Origin: Streptomyces kanamyceticus
GTDB taxonomy: Bacteria; Actinomycetota; Actinomycetes; Streptomycetales; Streptomycetaceae
Assembly (NCBI RefSeq): GCF_008704495.1
Contig: NZ_CP023699.1
Coordinates: 8,866,001-8,930,000, forward strand
Reading direction: 5' to 3'
DNA length: 64,000 nt
Shown here: one piece after another, positions 8,478 to 17,424 of the stretch
How the letters are laid out: each line of letters begins with the position of its first letter
How positions within the stretch are numbered: the first letter of the stretch is position 1
Notes under the pieces: generated by a model
Told to the model about the DNA's origin: nothing
Database searches by the model: none
What the model saw: only the letters and a program-made list of their open reading frames with translations
Made by a program: the position numbers and the translations under genes

Positions 8478-9833
8478 TCAGCTCGCCGCGTACTTCCGCA
8501 GGAACAGCGCCTCGGCGACGGAGAGCCGCTCCAACTCCTGAGGAGACACGCTCTCGTTGACCGCGTGGATCTGCGCCTCGGGCTCGCTCAGACCGATCAG
8601 CAGGATCTCCGCCTCCGGGTAGAGCGAGGCGAGGGTGTTGCAGAGCGGGATCGAGCCGCCCTGGCCCGCGTACTGCATCTCCTCGCCCGGGTAGGCCTCG
8701 CCCATCGCCTCAGCCATGGCCGCGTACGCCGGGCTCGCCGTGTCCGCGCGGAACGGCTGGCCCTGCCCGATCTGCTCCGTGCGCACCCGCGCGCCCCACG
8801 GAGTGTGCGCCTCCACATGAGCCATGAGCAGCTTCGTCGCCTCGGCGGCGTCCACGCCCGGCGGCACCCGCAGGCTGATCAGCGCCCGCGCGCCCGCCTG
8901 CACGGACGGGGTCGCGCCGACCACCGGCGGGCAGTCGATGCCCAGGACGGTGACGGCGGGGCGGGCCCAGATCCGGTCGGCGACCGTGCCCCCGCCGATG
9001 AGCTCGACGCCGTCGAGGACCTTGGCGTCCTTGCGGAAAGCGGCCTCTTCGTACTGAAGACCGTCCCAGTCGGCGTCGCCGGTCAGGCCGTCGACCGTCG
9101 TCGAGCCGTCCTCGGCGCGCAGCGAGTCGAGGACGCGCACCAGCGCCGCGAGCGCGTCGGGTGCCGCGCCGCCGAACTGCCCGGAGTGCAGATTGCCTTC
9201 GAGGGTGTCGACGCTGACACGCACGAGCGTCATGCCGCGCAGCGTCGAGGTCACCGTGGGCGTGCCCACCCGGAAGTTGCCCGCGTCGCCGATCACGATG
9301 GTGTCGGCGGTGAGCAGTTCGGGGTGCTCCTCCGCGTACCGCTCGAGACCGCCCGTGCCCTGTTCCTCCGAGCCCTCCGCGATCACCTTGACGTGCACCG
9401 GCACGCCGCCGTTCGCCTTGAGGGCGCGCAGCGCGAGCAGGTGCATGATGACGCCGCCCTTGCAGTCGGCGCTGCCGCGGCCGTACCAGCGTCCGTCGCG
9501 CTCGGTGAGCTCGAAGGGCGGGGTGGCCCAGGCGGCCTCGTCGAGGGGCGGCTGCACGTCGTAGTGCGCGTAGAGCAGGACCGTCGGGGCGCCCTCGGGG
9601 CCCGGCAGGCAGCCGTACACCGACTGCGTTCCGTCGGGGGTGTCGAGCAGCGCGACGTCCTCGAAGCCCTCGGTGCGGAGCGCGTCGGCCACCCAGTTCG
9701 CGGCGGCCTCGCTCTCGCTCTTGGGGAACTGCTCGAAGTCCGCCACCGACTTGAAGGCCACCAGTTCGGTGAGCTCCGCCTTCGCCTTCGGCATGAGTGA
9801 GGCGACGGTCTCGGCGATCGGATTCGGCGACAT
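8478..9833 (-). CDS. M20 family dipeptidase/peptidase
   Basis: The 451-residue protein is a dinuclear zinc M20 peptidase of the carnosinase/CNDP-like dipeptidase branch. Visible metal and catalytic motifs are LYAHYDVQP (His, Asp), GRGSADCKGG (bridging Asp), and IAEGSEEQGTGG (catalytic Glu pair). The dimerisation insert and the C-terminal His (QIHAVNES) are present, so it looks complete and active. No signal peptide is seen, so it acts in the cytoplasm on peptides. GAGGAG precedes ATG 9833. It is divergent from the flavoprotein gene at 9969. Confidence 0.9.
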   Translation of the reverse strand: MSPNPIAETVASLMPKAKAELTELVAFKSVADFEQFPKSESEAAANWVADALRTEGFEDVALLDTPDGTQSVYGCLPGPEGAPTVLLYAHYDVQPPLDEAAWATPPFELTERDGRWYGRGSADCKGGVIMHLLALRALKANGGVPVHVKVIAEGSEEQGTGGLERYAEEHPELLTADTIVIGDAGNFRVGTPTVTSTLRGMTLVRVSVDTLEGNLHSGQFGGAAPDALAALVRVLDSLRAEDGSTTVDGLTGDADWDGLQYEEAAFRKDAKVLDGVELIGGGTVADRIWARPAVTVLGIDCPPVVGATPSVQAGARALISLRVPPGVDAAEATKLLMAHVEAHTPWGARVRTEQIGQGQPFRADTASPAYAAMAEAMGEAYPGEEMQYAGQGGSIPLCNTLASLYPEAEILLIGLSEPEAQIHAVNESVSPQELERLSVAEALFLRKYAAS

Positions 9834-9968
9834 GGGCACGCTCCTCGTAGGTGCGACGTTGTACGTGTGGGTACATGTGATCCTCCCACAGGCGGCGCTC
9901 CGAAGGGGTCGCCGTAGGATGCCTGGGGAAAGCGCGGCCAACAGCTGGATCAGGAGCGGTAGACCAAC

Positions 9969-11171
9969 GTGAGCAGCGAGAACACAGCGGACGACGCCCG
10001 GCACGTGTGGGATGTCGTGGTGGTCGGAGCGGGCCCCGCGGGGGCCTCGGCGGCCTACGCGGCAGCCGTCGCGGGACGCAGCGTCCTGCTCCTCGAGAAG
10101 GCCGAACTGCCCCGCTACAAGACGTGCGGCGGCGGCATCATCGGTCCCTCGCGCGACTCCCTGCCGCCCGGCTTCGATCTGCCCCTGCAGGACCGGGTGC
10201 ACGCGGTGACGTTCTCCCTGGACGGCAAGTTCAGCCGCACCCGCCGCTCGCGGCAGATGCTGTTCGGCCTGATCAACCGCCCGGAGTTCGACCAGCAGCT
10301 CGTCGAGCACGCGCAGAAGGCGGGCGCCGAGCTGCGCACCGGCGTCACCGTCGCGCGCGTGGAGCAGCACGGCCCGGACGTGCCCGACCGGCGTACCGTC
10401 GCCGTCATGCTGCAGGGTGGCGAGACCGTCCTGGCCCGCTCGGTGGTCGGCGCCGACGGCAGCGCGAGCCGCATAGGGGCGCACGTCGGCGTGAAGCTCG
10501 ACCAGGTCGATCTCGGTCTGGAGGCCGAGATCCCGGTGCCGAAGACCGTCGCCGAGGACTGGGCGGGCCGCGTCCTCATCGACTGGGGCCCGATGCCGGG
10601 CAGTTACGGCTGGGTGTTCCCCAAGGGTGACACGCTCACCGTCGGCGTGATCTCCGCGCGCGGCGAAGGCGCTGCCACCAAGCGGTACTTGGAGGACTTC
10701 ATCGCCCGGCTCGGCCTCGCGGGCTTCGAGCCCAGCATCTCTTCCGGGCATCTGACGCGCTGCCGCGCCGACGACTCGCCGCTCTCCCGCGGCCGGGTCC
10801 TGGTCTGCGGCGACGCGGCGGGCCTCCTGGAGCCGTGGACCCGCGAGGGCATCTCCTTCGCCCTGCGCTCCGGCCGCCTCGCGGGGGAGTGGGCGGTGCG
10901 CATCGCCGAGGCGCACGACGCGGTGGACGCGCGGCGCCAGGCGCTGAACTACGCCTTCGCGATCAAGGCGGGGCTCGGCGTCGAGATGAGCGTGGGCCGC
11001 CGGATGCTCCAGGTCTTCGAGCGCCGCCCGGGCATGCTGCACGCGGCGATCACCGGCTTCCGTCCCGCGTGGAACGCGTTCGCGAGGATCACCCGCGGCT
11101 CGACGACCCTGGCCGAACTGGTCCGCACGCACCCGCTCGCGGGCCGCGCCCTGGGGACGCTGGACCGCTAG
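9969..11171 (+). CDS. geranylgeranyl reductase family FAD-dependent oxidoreductase
   Basis: A 400-residue flavoprotein with an N-terminal dinucleotide-binding fingerprint ([13 protein letters not shown]), the motif GGGIIG after a Cys, a second FAD motif VVGADGS and the third FAD motif VLVCGDAAGLLEPWTREGI. This order is typical of the geranylgeranyl reductase family, which saturates isoprenoid chains of lipids or quinones. The Streptomyces members are often assigned to menaquinone or lipid metabolism, but the substrate here is inference. GTG 9969 is used, after AGGAG. Confidence 0.87.
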   Translation: MSSENTADDARHVWDVVVVGAGPAGASAAYAAAVAGRSVLLLEKAELPRYKTCGGGIIGPSRDSLPPGFDLPLQDRVHAVTFSLDGKFSRTRRSRQMLFGLINRPEFDQQLVEHAQKAGAELRTGVTVARVEQHGPDVPDRRTVAVMLQGGETVLARSVVGADGSASRIGAHVGVKLDQVDLGLEAEIPVPKTVAEDWAGRVLIDWGPMPGSYGWVFPKGDTLTVGVISARGEGAATKRYLEDFIARLGLAGFEPSISSGHLTRCRADDSPLSRGRVLVCGDAAGLLEPWTREGISFALRSGRLAGEWAVRIAEAHDAVDARRQALNYAFAIKAGLGVEMSVGRRMLQVFERRPGMLHAAITGFRPAWNAFARITRGSTTLAELVRTHPLAGRALGTLDR

Positions 11172-11195
11172 GGCCGGGGAGGCCGCGGGGAGGCC

Positions 11196-11732
11196 CTACT
11201 TCCCCTGGCCGTCGCCCTCGCCCTTGCCCTTTCCGTGCTTCTTCGCGCCCATCACGGTGATCCGGAAGACGGGGTGATCGGGCGCGGCCGCCAGGATCTC
11301 CTCGTCGGAGGACTTGGCGGTCACGCCCTTGAAGTACTGGTTGACCTCCCAGCCCCACCGCTCCAGATAGCCGCGCAGCAGCGGCAGCTTCTCGGCGTCG
11401 GGCACCTCCACCGCGGTGAACTCCCGCACCTTGCGCCCCACACGCAACTCCCCGCCACCCGCGACGCGCATGTTCCGCACCCACTGGGAGTGCCCGCGCG
11501 CCGACACGAGGTACTGGCCCTGGCCGCCCTGGTCACCCAGCTCGCCCTTGTGCGTGTACGGGTTGACGGGAATGCGCTGCATCTTGCCGCTCTTGCGGCC
11601 CCGCACGGAGAGCTCGGCGCTGCCCATCAGGCTGACTCCGTGCCGCGCGAGCCAGCCCATGACGCTGTTGAGGCGGACGGTGAGCGGGCTGCCCTTGAGG
11701 TAGTACGGGGGCGGAGTCGCGGACGCGGACAT
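11196..11732 (-). CDS. nitroreductase/deazaflavin (F420)-dependent oxidoreductase family protein
   Basis: A 178-residue protein of the split-barrel deazaflavin-dependent nitroreductase (Ddn-like) family: a short N-terminal helix, then LSVRGRKSGKMQRIPV, which is the signature R-G-R-x-S-G-x-x-R-x-x-P block of that family, and GQYLVSARGHSQWVRNMR. The Lys-rich tail is unusual. GGAGGT precedes ATG 11732. The gene is divergent from a TetR regulator and shares with it a repeat-rich promoter region, so it is probably the regulator's target. Confidence 0.85.
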   Translation of the reverse strand: MSASATPPPYYLKGSPLTVRLNSVMGWLARHGVSLMGSAELSVRGRKSGKMQRIPVNPYTHKGELGDQGGQGQYLVSARGHSQWVRNMRVAGGGELRVGRKVREFTAVEVPDAEKLPLLRGYLERWGWEVNQYFKGVTAKSSDEEILAAAPDHPVFRITVMGAKKHGKGKGEGDGQGK

Positions 11733-11767
11733 GTGGACCTCCAGCGGGTGGCACGGACCGGGGTTTC

Positions 11768-11835
11768 GAGAGCGCTGCTCTTGCTTGAGAGCAGTGTGTC
11801 GGAGATTGGCGATCCAAAGCAAGAGCAGTGCTCTC
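11768..11835. promoter_or_regulatory. inverted pair of palindromic operators in TetR/oxidoreductase promoter
   Basis: A 17-mer at 11768-11784 (GAGAGCGCTGCTCTTGC) recurs inverted at 11819-11835 with one mismatch. Each copy itself contains AGAGC-N3-GCTCT, and a further half site AGAGCAGTG lies at 11788-11796. The elements sit between the divergent oxidoreductase and TetR genes, where TetR proteins normally bind to repress both. Confidence 0.65.
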
Positions 11836-11840
11836 TAAAG

Positions 11841-11886
11841 TGTGCACTGCTTCTGAACATGTGCACCGCTCCTGAATGTGTGCACC
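11841..11886. repeat. three 19-bp-spaced direct repeats
   Basis: Units beginning TGTGCAC at 11841, 11860 and 11879 follow at exactly 19 bp; the first two are TGTGCACTGCTTCTGAACA and TGTGCACCGCTCCTGAATG, and the third is partial (TGTGCACCGATCC). They lie directly before the TetR start codon and are distinct from the AGAGC operators. Confidence 0.65.
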
Positions 11887-11914
11887 GATCCACCCCCGTG
11901 GCAGACTGGTCCAC

Positions 11915-12622
11915 ATGAGCCGCAACACCAGTGTCACCAAGGGAGCCCGGGCCCGAGCCCGCGAAGAAGTCACCGTGGCGATCAAGGACGAAGCCCGGAG
12001 ACAGCTCGCTGCCGAGGGCGCCGCCAAGCTCTCGCTGCGCGCCGTCGCCCGCGAGCTCGGCATGGTCTCGTCCGCGCTCTACCGGTACTTCCCCAGCCGT
12101 GACGACCTGCTGACCGCGCTCATCATCGACGCGTACGACTCGATCGGCGCCGCCGCCGAGGCCGCGCACGCGGAAGTCGCCGGGCAGGAACCCGTACGCC
12201 GGTGGACGGCGGTGTGCGAGGCGGTGCGTGTCTGGGCGCTGGCGCATCCGCACGAGTACGCGCTCATCTACGGCTCGCCCGTGCCCGGTTACCGTGCGCC
12301 GGACTCCACGGTGCGGGCCGCCGCGCGGGTGGGGCAGTTGCTCGTCGACATCGTGCGGGACGCCCATCGGGGGCGGGGGATCGCCGTGCAGCCCCTGCCC
12401 GGCGGGTTGCGTACGGAGGGGGAGCGGCTCGCGGCCGATCTGGCGCCCGACCTGCCGCCTGCCGCCGCCACCGCGATGGTCGCGGCGTGGGCGCAGCTGT
12501 TCGGCCTTGTGGGTTTCGAGGTGTTCGGGCAGTTCAGCCGGGTGGTCGAGGACCGTGAGGCGTTCTTCTCGCACGCGGTGACGCAACTCGCCCGAGGCGT
12601 GGGGCTGTTGCCGCAGGGGTGA
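11915..12622 (+). CDS. TetR/AcrR family transcriptional regulator
   Basis: A 235-residue repressor-type protein. The N-terminal helix-turn-helix region is clear (LSLRAVARELGMVSSALYRYFPSRDDLLTALI), and the C-terminal part fits the TetR_C_13/WHG-type ligand domain of actinomycetes. ATG 11915 is chosen because the HTH begins about 20 residues later. It is divergent from the deazaflavin enzyme gene and is flanked by palindromic elements that are likely its own operator. Confidence 0.88.
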   Translation: MSRNTSVTKGARARAREEVTVAIKDEARRQLAAEGAAKLSLRAVARELGMVSSALYRYFPSRDDLLTALIIDAYDSIGAAAEAAHAEVAGQEPVRRWTAVCEAVRVWALAHPHEYALIYGSPVPGYRAPDSTVRAAARVGQLLVDIVRDAHRGRGIAVQPLPGGLRTEGERLAADLAPDLPPAAATAMVAAWAQLFGLVGFEVFGQFSRVVEDREAFFSHAVTQLARGVGLLPQG

Positions 12623-12681
12623 GCGCCGGGAACCGGAAGCGGGGAGAAGAGGAAGCGCGCCCGGCACCGCCTACTCCCACC

Positions 12682-12703
12682 GCGTACTCCCACGGGAGTA
12701 CGC
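12682..12703. promoter_or_regulatory. 22-bp inverted repeat before two-component system
   Basis: GCGTACTCCC and GGGAGTACGC form perfect 10-bp arms around AC; the flanking C and G extend the stem by one more pair. The element ends 57 bp before the kinase start. A very similar element with the same spacing precedes the ABC exporter operon at 26254-26275. It is probably the binding site of the NarL-type response regulator. Confidence 0.7.
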
Positions 12704-12760
12704 GTGATCACCACGCCCGTCGGACGCCCCCGGGCCGCCGCCCGGTCTAGCGTGGCCGCC

Positions 12761-14074
12761 ATGGACGAGCAGCGCGAACGCAGGGCCGACGGTCCGTCCC
12801 CGGGATGGGGCGGACCGTCGATGTGGCGGCACGGGCCGCCGTGGTGGAACCAGGGCGACGGCGCGAGCGGGGGCCGTCGGCTGCCCTGGCTGACGACGCT
12901 CGCGCTCACCGTGTTCGTCCAGATCGGCTCCGGGTTCGCCGGGCACGCCCAGAGCGGACGCGAGCAGCTCGACCCCTACGCCAGGGTGCTCCTGTTCCTG
13001 GCCACGGCGGTGCTGCTGTTCCGGCACCGCTTCCCGCGGTCCGTCGCCTGGGCCACCGCCGGACTCACACTGATCTACATCGGCGCCGGATACCCGTACG
13101 GACCCGTCTTCCTCGCCGTCGCCGTGGGCTGCTTCGCCGCGGTCGTGGCGGGCCACCGCCGTGCGGTCTGGAGCGCCGTGGGCGCGCTGTGGGCCGGACA
13201 CCTGCTGATCGCGCACTGGCTCTACCGGTGGCTGCCGCCCGGCGACGACGGCGCGAGGCCCTGGAGCGAGGAGGTCGCGGTCGCCGTCTGGGTCGTCGCG
13301 ATCGTGGCGGTGTCCGAACTCGCCCGCGTGCGCCGTGAACAGTGGGTCAAGGAGGGCGCCGAGCGCGCGCAGGCCGCCAGGCGGCGTGCGGACGAGGAGC
13401 GGCTGCGGATGGCGCGCGAGCTGCACGACGTGCTCGCGCACAGCATCTCCGTCATCAACGTCCAGGCGGGCGTGGGCCTCGCCCTGCTCGACTCCGACCC
13501 CGAACAGGCCCGCACCGCGCTGACCACCATCAAGGCGGCGAGCAAGGAGGCGCTCGGCGAGGTGCGCCAGGTCCTCGACACCCTGCGCGCCCCCGGCGAC
13601 GCGCCCCGCGCCCCCGCGCCGGGCCTCGACCGGCTCCCCGAACTCGTCGAGCAGGCGCGGAGCACGGGCCTCACCGTCGACGTCACCACCGAGGGCGCCC
13701 GCGCGAAACTGCCGCCCGGTCTCGACCTCGCCGCGTTCCGCATCGTCCAGGAGGCGCTGACCAACGTCGTACGGCACTCCGTCTCACGCCACGCGCGCGT
13801 GCTGGTGCGCTACGACAAGGCGAAGTCGGACCGCGGCGCGCCTGGCAACGCCGCCGCACTCACCCTGCGCATCGACGACGACGGCCCCGCCACCGGCACC
13901 GACGCGGGCGGCAGCGGCAACGGACTTGCCGGGATGCGGGAGCGCGCCGCGGCCCTGGATGGCACGATCGAGGCGGGCCCGCGCCCGGACGGCGGCTTCC
14001 GCGTGACCGCCGTACTGCCCCTGGTGGCGGACCGGGACGCCACGACCCGCACCGCACCCCGGGAGGACCAGTGA
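12761..14074 (+). CDS. two-component sensor histidine kinase (NarL/DesK type)
   Basis: A 437-residue membrane kinase. A Trp/Pro/Gly-rich N-terminus precedes about five hydrophobic segments between residues 45 and 200, then a HisKA_3 domain with the phospho-acceptor His222 in ELHDVLAHSISV, an N-box (EALTNVVRHS) and G-box (GNGLAGMRERAAALDG) of the ATPase domain. The sensing part has no large extracellular loop, which suggests detection of membrane state or a membrane-active compound. The last codon overlaps the response-regulator start (GTGA), so the two are co-translated. Confidence 0.92.
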   Translation: MDEQRERRADGPSPGWGGPSMWRHGPPWWNQGDGASGGRRLPWLTTLALTVFVQIGSGFAGHAQSGREQLDPYARVLLFLATAVLLFRHRFPRSVAWATAGLTLIYIGAGYPYGPVFLAVAVGCFAAVVAGHRRAVWSAVGALWAGHLLIAHWLYRWLPPGDDGARPWSEEVAVAVWVVAIVAVSELARVRREQWVKEGAERAQAARRRADEERLRMARELHDVLAHSISVINVQAGVGLALLDSDPEQARTALTTIKAASKEALGEVRQVLDTLRAPGDAPRAPAPGLDRLPELVEQARSTGLTVDVTTEGARAKLPPGLDLAAFRIVQEALTNVVRHSVSRHARVLVRYDKAKSDRGAPGNAAALTLRIDDDGPATGTDAGGSGNGLAGMRERAAALDGTIEAGPRPDGGFRVTAVLPLVADRDATTRTAPREDQ

Positions 14075-14736
14075 TCCGCGTACTGCTCGCCGACGACCAG
14101 TCCCTGGTCAGGGCAGGCTTCAAGGCGCTCCTCGACGCCCAGGCGGACATCGCGGTGGCGGGGGAGGCCGCGGACGGCGAGGAGGCGGTGCGGCTGGTGC
14201 GCGAGCTGCGCCCCGACGTCGTCCTGATGGACATCCGCATGCCGCGGCTCGACGGCCTCGCGGCGACCCGGCGCATCACCGAGGAGCCGGACCTGGACGG
14301 GGTGAAGGTGGTCATGCTGACCACCTTCGAGCTCGACGAGTACGTCTTCGAGGCGATCCGCGCCGGGGCGTCCGGCTTCCTCGTCAAGGACACCGAGCCG
14401 GACGAACTGCTGCGCGCCGTAAGGGCCGTGGTCGAGGGCGACGCGCTGCTCTCGCCGGGGGTGACGCGCCGTCTCATCGCCGAGTTCGCGGCCCGCTCCA
14501 AGGAGCCCGCGGCCGCCGACGCGCTCGGCGAACTCACCGAGCGGGAGCGGGAGGTGATGGCGCTGGTCGGCGTCGGCCTCACCAACGAGGAGATCGCCCG
14601 CCGCCTCGTCGTCAGCCCGCTCACCGCGAAGACCCACGTCTCACGCGCGATGGTCAAACTCCACGCCCGGGACCGTGCCCAGCTCGTCGTCACCGCGTAC
14701 GAGACGGGCCTGGTGCGGCCCGGCTGGCTGGGATGA
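14071..14736 (+). CDS. two-component response regulator (NarL/FixJ type)
   Basis: The 221-residue partner of the preceding kinase. The receiver domain holds the acidic pair (LADDQ), the phosphorylation site Asp54 (VLMDIRMP) and the conserved Lys of FLVKDTEP; the C-terminal LuxR-type helix-turn-helix is ELTEREREVMALVGVGLTNEEIARRL...TAKTHVSRAM. GTG 14071 overlaps the kinase stop. Proteins of this class bind inverted repeats; the 22-bp repeat before the kinase and its twin at 26254 are candidate sites. Confidence 0.93.
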   Translation: MIRVLLADDQSLVRAGFKALLDAQADIAVAGEAADGEEAVRLVRELRPDVVLMDIRMPRLDGLAATRRITEEPDLDGVKVVMLTTFELDEYVFEAIRAGASGFLVKDTEPDELLRAVRAVVEGDALLSPGVTRRLIAEFAARSKEPAAADALGELTEREREVMALVGVGLTNEEIARRLVVSPLTAKTHVSRAMVKLHARDRAQLVVTAYETGLVRPGWLG

Positions 14737-14786
14737 CGGCCCGTACGAAGGAGAAGTCGAAGCGGTAGGGAGGAAGCGTCGGGTTC

Positions 14787-15236
14787 CTACCCGCTCGCGG
14801 GCGGCTCCAGTACGAAGACGGGGATCACCCGGTCGGTCTTCTCCTGGTACTCGGCGTACTGCGGAAACGCGGCGACCGCGCGCTCCCACCACTCGGACTT
14901 CTCGTCCCCGGTGATCTCACGGGCCGTCATGTCCCGGCGTACGGCCCCGTCTTGGAGCTCCACGTGCGGGTCGGAGATGAGGTTGAAGTACCAGACCGGG
15001 TGGCGGGGGAAGCCGCCCTTCGAGGCCACGGCCGCGTACCGCCCCTCGTGCTCGACGCGCATCAGCGGGATCTTGCGGATCTTGCCGCTCTTCGCGCCCC
15101 GCGTCGTGAGGATGACGACGGGCAGGCCCGTGTCCCAGAGCGTCGATCCCTCGGTGCCGCCCGAACTCTCGTACAACTCGACCTGATCGCGGATCCATTG
15201 CGCCGGACTCGGTCCGTACTCGCCCTCAAGAGGCAT
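14787..15236 (-). CDS. nitroreductase/deazaflavin-dependent oxidoreductase family protein
   Basis: A second small split-barrel protein of the Ddn-like family (149 residues). The diagnostic block is [19 protein letters not shown], followed by [20 protein letters not shown]. Such enzymes bind F420 or FAD and reduce a wide range of compounds; the physiological substrate is not known. ATG 15236 ([11 protein letters not shown]) is preferred because an AAGG box precedes it, but GTG 15245 is possible. It shares only the family, not close identity, with the gene at 11196. Confidence 0.85.
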   Translation of the reverse strand: MPLEGEYGPSPAQWIRDQVELYESSGGTEGSTLWDTGLPVVILTTRGAKSGKIRKIPLMRVEHEGRYAAVASKGGFPRHPVWYFNLISDPHVELQDGAVRRDMTAREITGDEKSEWWERAVAAFPQYAEYQEKTDRVIPVFVLEPPASG

Positions 15237-15324
15237 CGCCTTCACCCCATCGTCACGTCATGAAGTGTGCTGCCCCACAGGTGGTCGGGTAAAACGCCCG
15301 GCGCCCACGACCGGGGAGATACGG

Positions 15325-15368
15325 TGGCCGCTCCCGGCGGGCGAGCAATTGCCTGCCAGGAGCGGCCA
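15325..15368 (-). terminator. strong stem-loop after MFS gene
   Basis: TGGCCGCTCC pairs with GGAGCGGCCA, and after one mismatch a further seven pairs (one G-T) close an 8-base loop. The hairpin starts 18 bp past the MFS stop codon on the minus strand and has no T-run, which is usual for Streptomyces terminators. Confidence 0.75.
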
Positions 15369-15385
15369 GTTGGGGCGTCAAGGGG

Positions 15386-16906
15386 TCAGTCTCGGGCGGC
15401 CACCGGCTCCCGTTCCACCGGCTCCAGGTCTGCCAGCCCCTGATCCGCCGCCCCCTGCGGCACCGACTTGGCGACGACGGCACTCTCCCGCGTACGCGAC
15501 GTCCGCAGCCCGGTGAGCATGACGAGGAGTCCCGCGACCGCGATGGCGGTGACCACGATCAGGCCGGGCCGGAAGGTGTCCAGGACTGCCTGCGGCGACG
15601 CGTCGCCGTCGTGCGACGACGCGGTGACCACGGCGGTGACGACCGCGAGGAAGATCGCGCCGCCCACCTGGATCGAGGTGTTGAGCAGGCCGGACACCAT
15701 GCCCTGCTCGTCGTCGTCCACGCCGTTGGTGGCCTGGATGTTGAGCGAGGGGAAGACCAGGGCGCACGCGAAGCCGAGCAGGATCATCGACGGCAGGACC
15801 ACCGCCGCGTACGCCGGGGTCAGACTGATCCGGAGGAAGAGCGCGTAGGAGGCAACGAGCAGCACGAACCCGGCCACGATGACCCGCGGGGTGCCGAACC
15901 GGTCGATGACCGAGCCGACCTTCGTCGACGACAGGGCGACGAGCGCGCCCGCGGGCAGGAAGGCGAGCGCGGTCTCAAGGGCGGACCAGCCGAGCAGCGA
16001 CTGGAAGTACTGCGTGGCCAGGAACTGGAAGGAGACGTAGCCGCCGAAGAACGTCATCGCGCCCAGCTGTGCCCGCAGTTGAGGTCCCGAGCGCAGTACG
16101 CCGAGCCGGATCAGCGGGCTGGCGCTGCGCAGTTCGACGCGTACGAAGACGGCGAGCAGCGCGGCGGCGACGAGGAACGACAGGAGCGTGCGGGCCGAGG
16201 CCCAGCCCGCCTCGGGGGCCTCCACGACGGTGAAGACGAGCAGCAGCATGGCCGCGGTGCCGGTGATGGCGCCCGGGATGTCGTAGCCGCCGGTGTTCTT
16301 CTCGCGGGCGCTGCGCGGGATCAGCTTGATGCCCGCGACCAGCGCGAGCAGGGCGATGGGCGCGGGCAGCAGCATGGTCAGGCGCCAACTGGCCTCGGTG
16401 AGCAGGCCGGAGAGGACCAGGCCCATGGAGAAGCCGGTGGCGGCGCAGGTGGTGTAGATGGTGAGCGCGCGGTTGCGGACCGGGCCCTCGGCGAACGTCG
16501 TGGTGATGATGGAGAGACCGGCGGGTGCGGTGAACGCGGCGCTCAGCCCCTTGATGAAGCGGCTCGCGATGAGCAGTGGCCCGGAGTCGACGAAGCCGCC
16601 GAGCAGCGAGGCGAGCGCGAAGACGGCGAGCGCGATCAGGAAGACCCGGCGGCGGCCGAGCAGGTCGGCGGCCCGTCCGCCGAGGAGGAGGAGTCCCCCG
16701 TAGCCGAGGATGTAGCCGCTGACGACCCACTGCAGGGTCGAGGTGGAGAGGTCGAGTTCGGAGCCGATGGAGGGCAGGGCGACGCCGACCATCGATACGT
16801 CGAGTGCGTCGAGGAACATCGCGGCGCAGAGCACCAGCAGAGTGCCCCACAGACGCGGGGTCCAGCGCTCCGGGGACGTGGAGACAGCTGTGAGCGGAGA
16901 AGTCAT
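15386..16906 (-). CDS. MFS drug exporter (DHA2/EmrB type, 14 TM)
   Basis: A 506-residue major facilitator with about 14 hydrophobic segments. The N-terminal motif LDALDVSMVGVALPSIGSELDLS, the loop GRAADLLGRRRVF (MFS motif A) and the segment GFSMGLVLSGLL (motif C) place it among proton-driven multidrug or antibiotic exporters. ATG 16906 is used. It is divergent from a MarR regulator with a shared inverted repeat between them, the classic arrangement of a MarR-controlled efflux pump. Confidence 0.9.
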   Translation of the reverse strand: MTSPLTAVSTSPERWTPRLWGTLLVLCAAMFLDALDVSMVGVALPSIGSELDLSTSTLQWVVSGYILGYGGLLLLGGRAADLLGRRRVFLIALAVFALASLLGGFVDSGPLLIASRFIKGLSAAFTAPAGLSIITTTFAEGPVRNRALTIYTTCAATGFSMGLVLSGLLTEASWRLTMLLPAPIALLALVAGIKLIPRSAREKNTGGYDIPGAITGTAAMLLLVFTVVEAPEAGWASARTLLSFLVAAALLAVFVRVELRSASPLIRLGVLRSGPQLRAQLGAMTFFGGYVSFQFLATQYFQSLLGWSALETALAFLPAGALVALSSTKVGSVIDRFGTPRVIVAGFVLLVASYALFLRISLTPAYAAVVLPSMILLGFACALVFPSLNIQATNGVDDDEQGMVSGLLNTSIQVGGAIFLAVVTAVVTASSHDGDASPQAVLDTFRPGLIVVTAIAVAGLLVMLTGLRTSRTRESAVVAKSVPQGAADQGLADLEPVEREPVAARD

Positions 16907-16927
16907 GGGCAGTAAGGTACATGCACA

Positions 16928-16961
16928 TGCATTGGATGCAAGCGCATTTAATTCCAATGCA
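16928..16961. promoter_or_regulatory. probable MarR operator
   Basis: TGCATTGGA (16928-16936) and TCCAATGCA (16953-16961) are perfect 9-bp inverted arms in the 89-bp space between the divergent MFS and MarR genes. The region also has TTGCAT-like sub-repeats. Position and symmetry fit a MarR dimer site that covers both promoters. Confidence 0.65.
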
Positions 16962-16995
16962 ACAAAGTGCGGATTCTCTGCTACCTTGCGATGTC

Positions 16996-17397
16996 ATGGC
17001 GGCGAAAACGGCCGAGCAAGGGCTCGTGGACCAATGGCGCGACATCCTCGCGGTGCATGCGCGTACCCTGTGCGAGCTCGATCGTGAGCTCCATCCGCAC
17101 GGCCTGGGAGCGAGCGACTTCGAGGTGCTCGACGTCCTCGCGGAGGGCTCGTCGGACGACGGCGGCTGCACATTCCGCGTCCAGGAGATCTCCTCGCACG
17201 TCCATCTGAGCCAGAGCGCGCTCTCCCGCCTGATCGGACGTCTGGAGAAGGACGGCCTCGTGGAGCGCGGCATGTGCAGCGAGGACCGGCGCGGCGTGCG
17301 CGTCTCCCTGACGGACAAGGGGCGCGAACTCCACACGGAGGTGCGGCCCTTGCAGCGGGCGGTCCTCAAGCGCATGCTCGCGGGGACTACGGACTGA
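16996..17397 (+). CDS. MarR family transcriptional regulator
   Basis: A 133-residue winged-helix protein: FRVQEISSHVHLSQSALSRLIGRLEKDGLVERGMCSEDRRGVRVSLTDKG gives the recognition helix and the D-R-R wing typical of MarR. ATG 16996 is chosen as the first start giving a normal family length. The divergent MFS exporter is the likely target. Confidence 0.88.
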   Translation: MAAKTAEQGLVDQWRDILAVHARTLCELDRELHPHGLGASDFEVLDVLAEGSSDDGGCTFRVQEISSHVHLSQSALSRLIGRLEKDGLVERGMCSEDRRGVRVSLTDKGRELHTEVRPLQRAVLKRMLAGTTD

Positions 17398-17424
17398 CGC
17401 TCGCGCGGGGCGCGTCGGCGGCGG

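Noticed and set aside
9900..11132. Upstream extension of the M20 peptidase frame over the flavoprotein gene.
   Set aside because: The extension lies antisense to an intact flavoprotein and has no peptidase features; the true start with GAGGAG is at 9833.
11841..11886. Short regularly spaced repeats considered as a CRISPR remnant.
   Set aside because: Only three 19-bp units with no spacers between them, in a promoter region; no cas genes.
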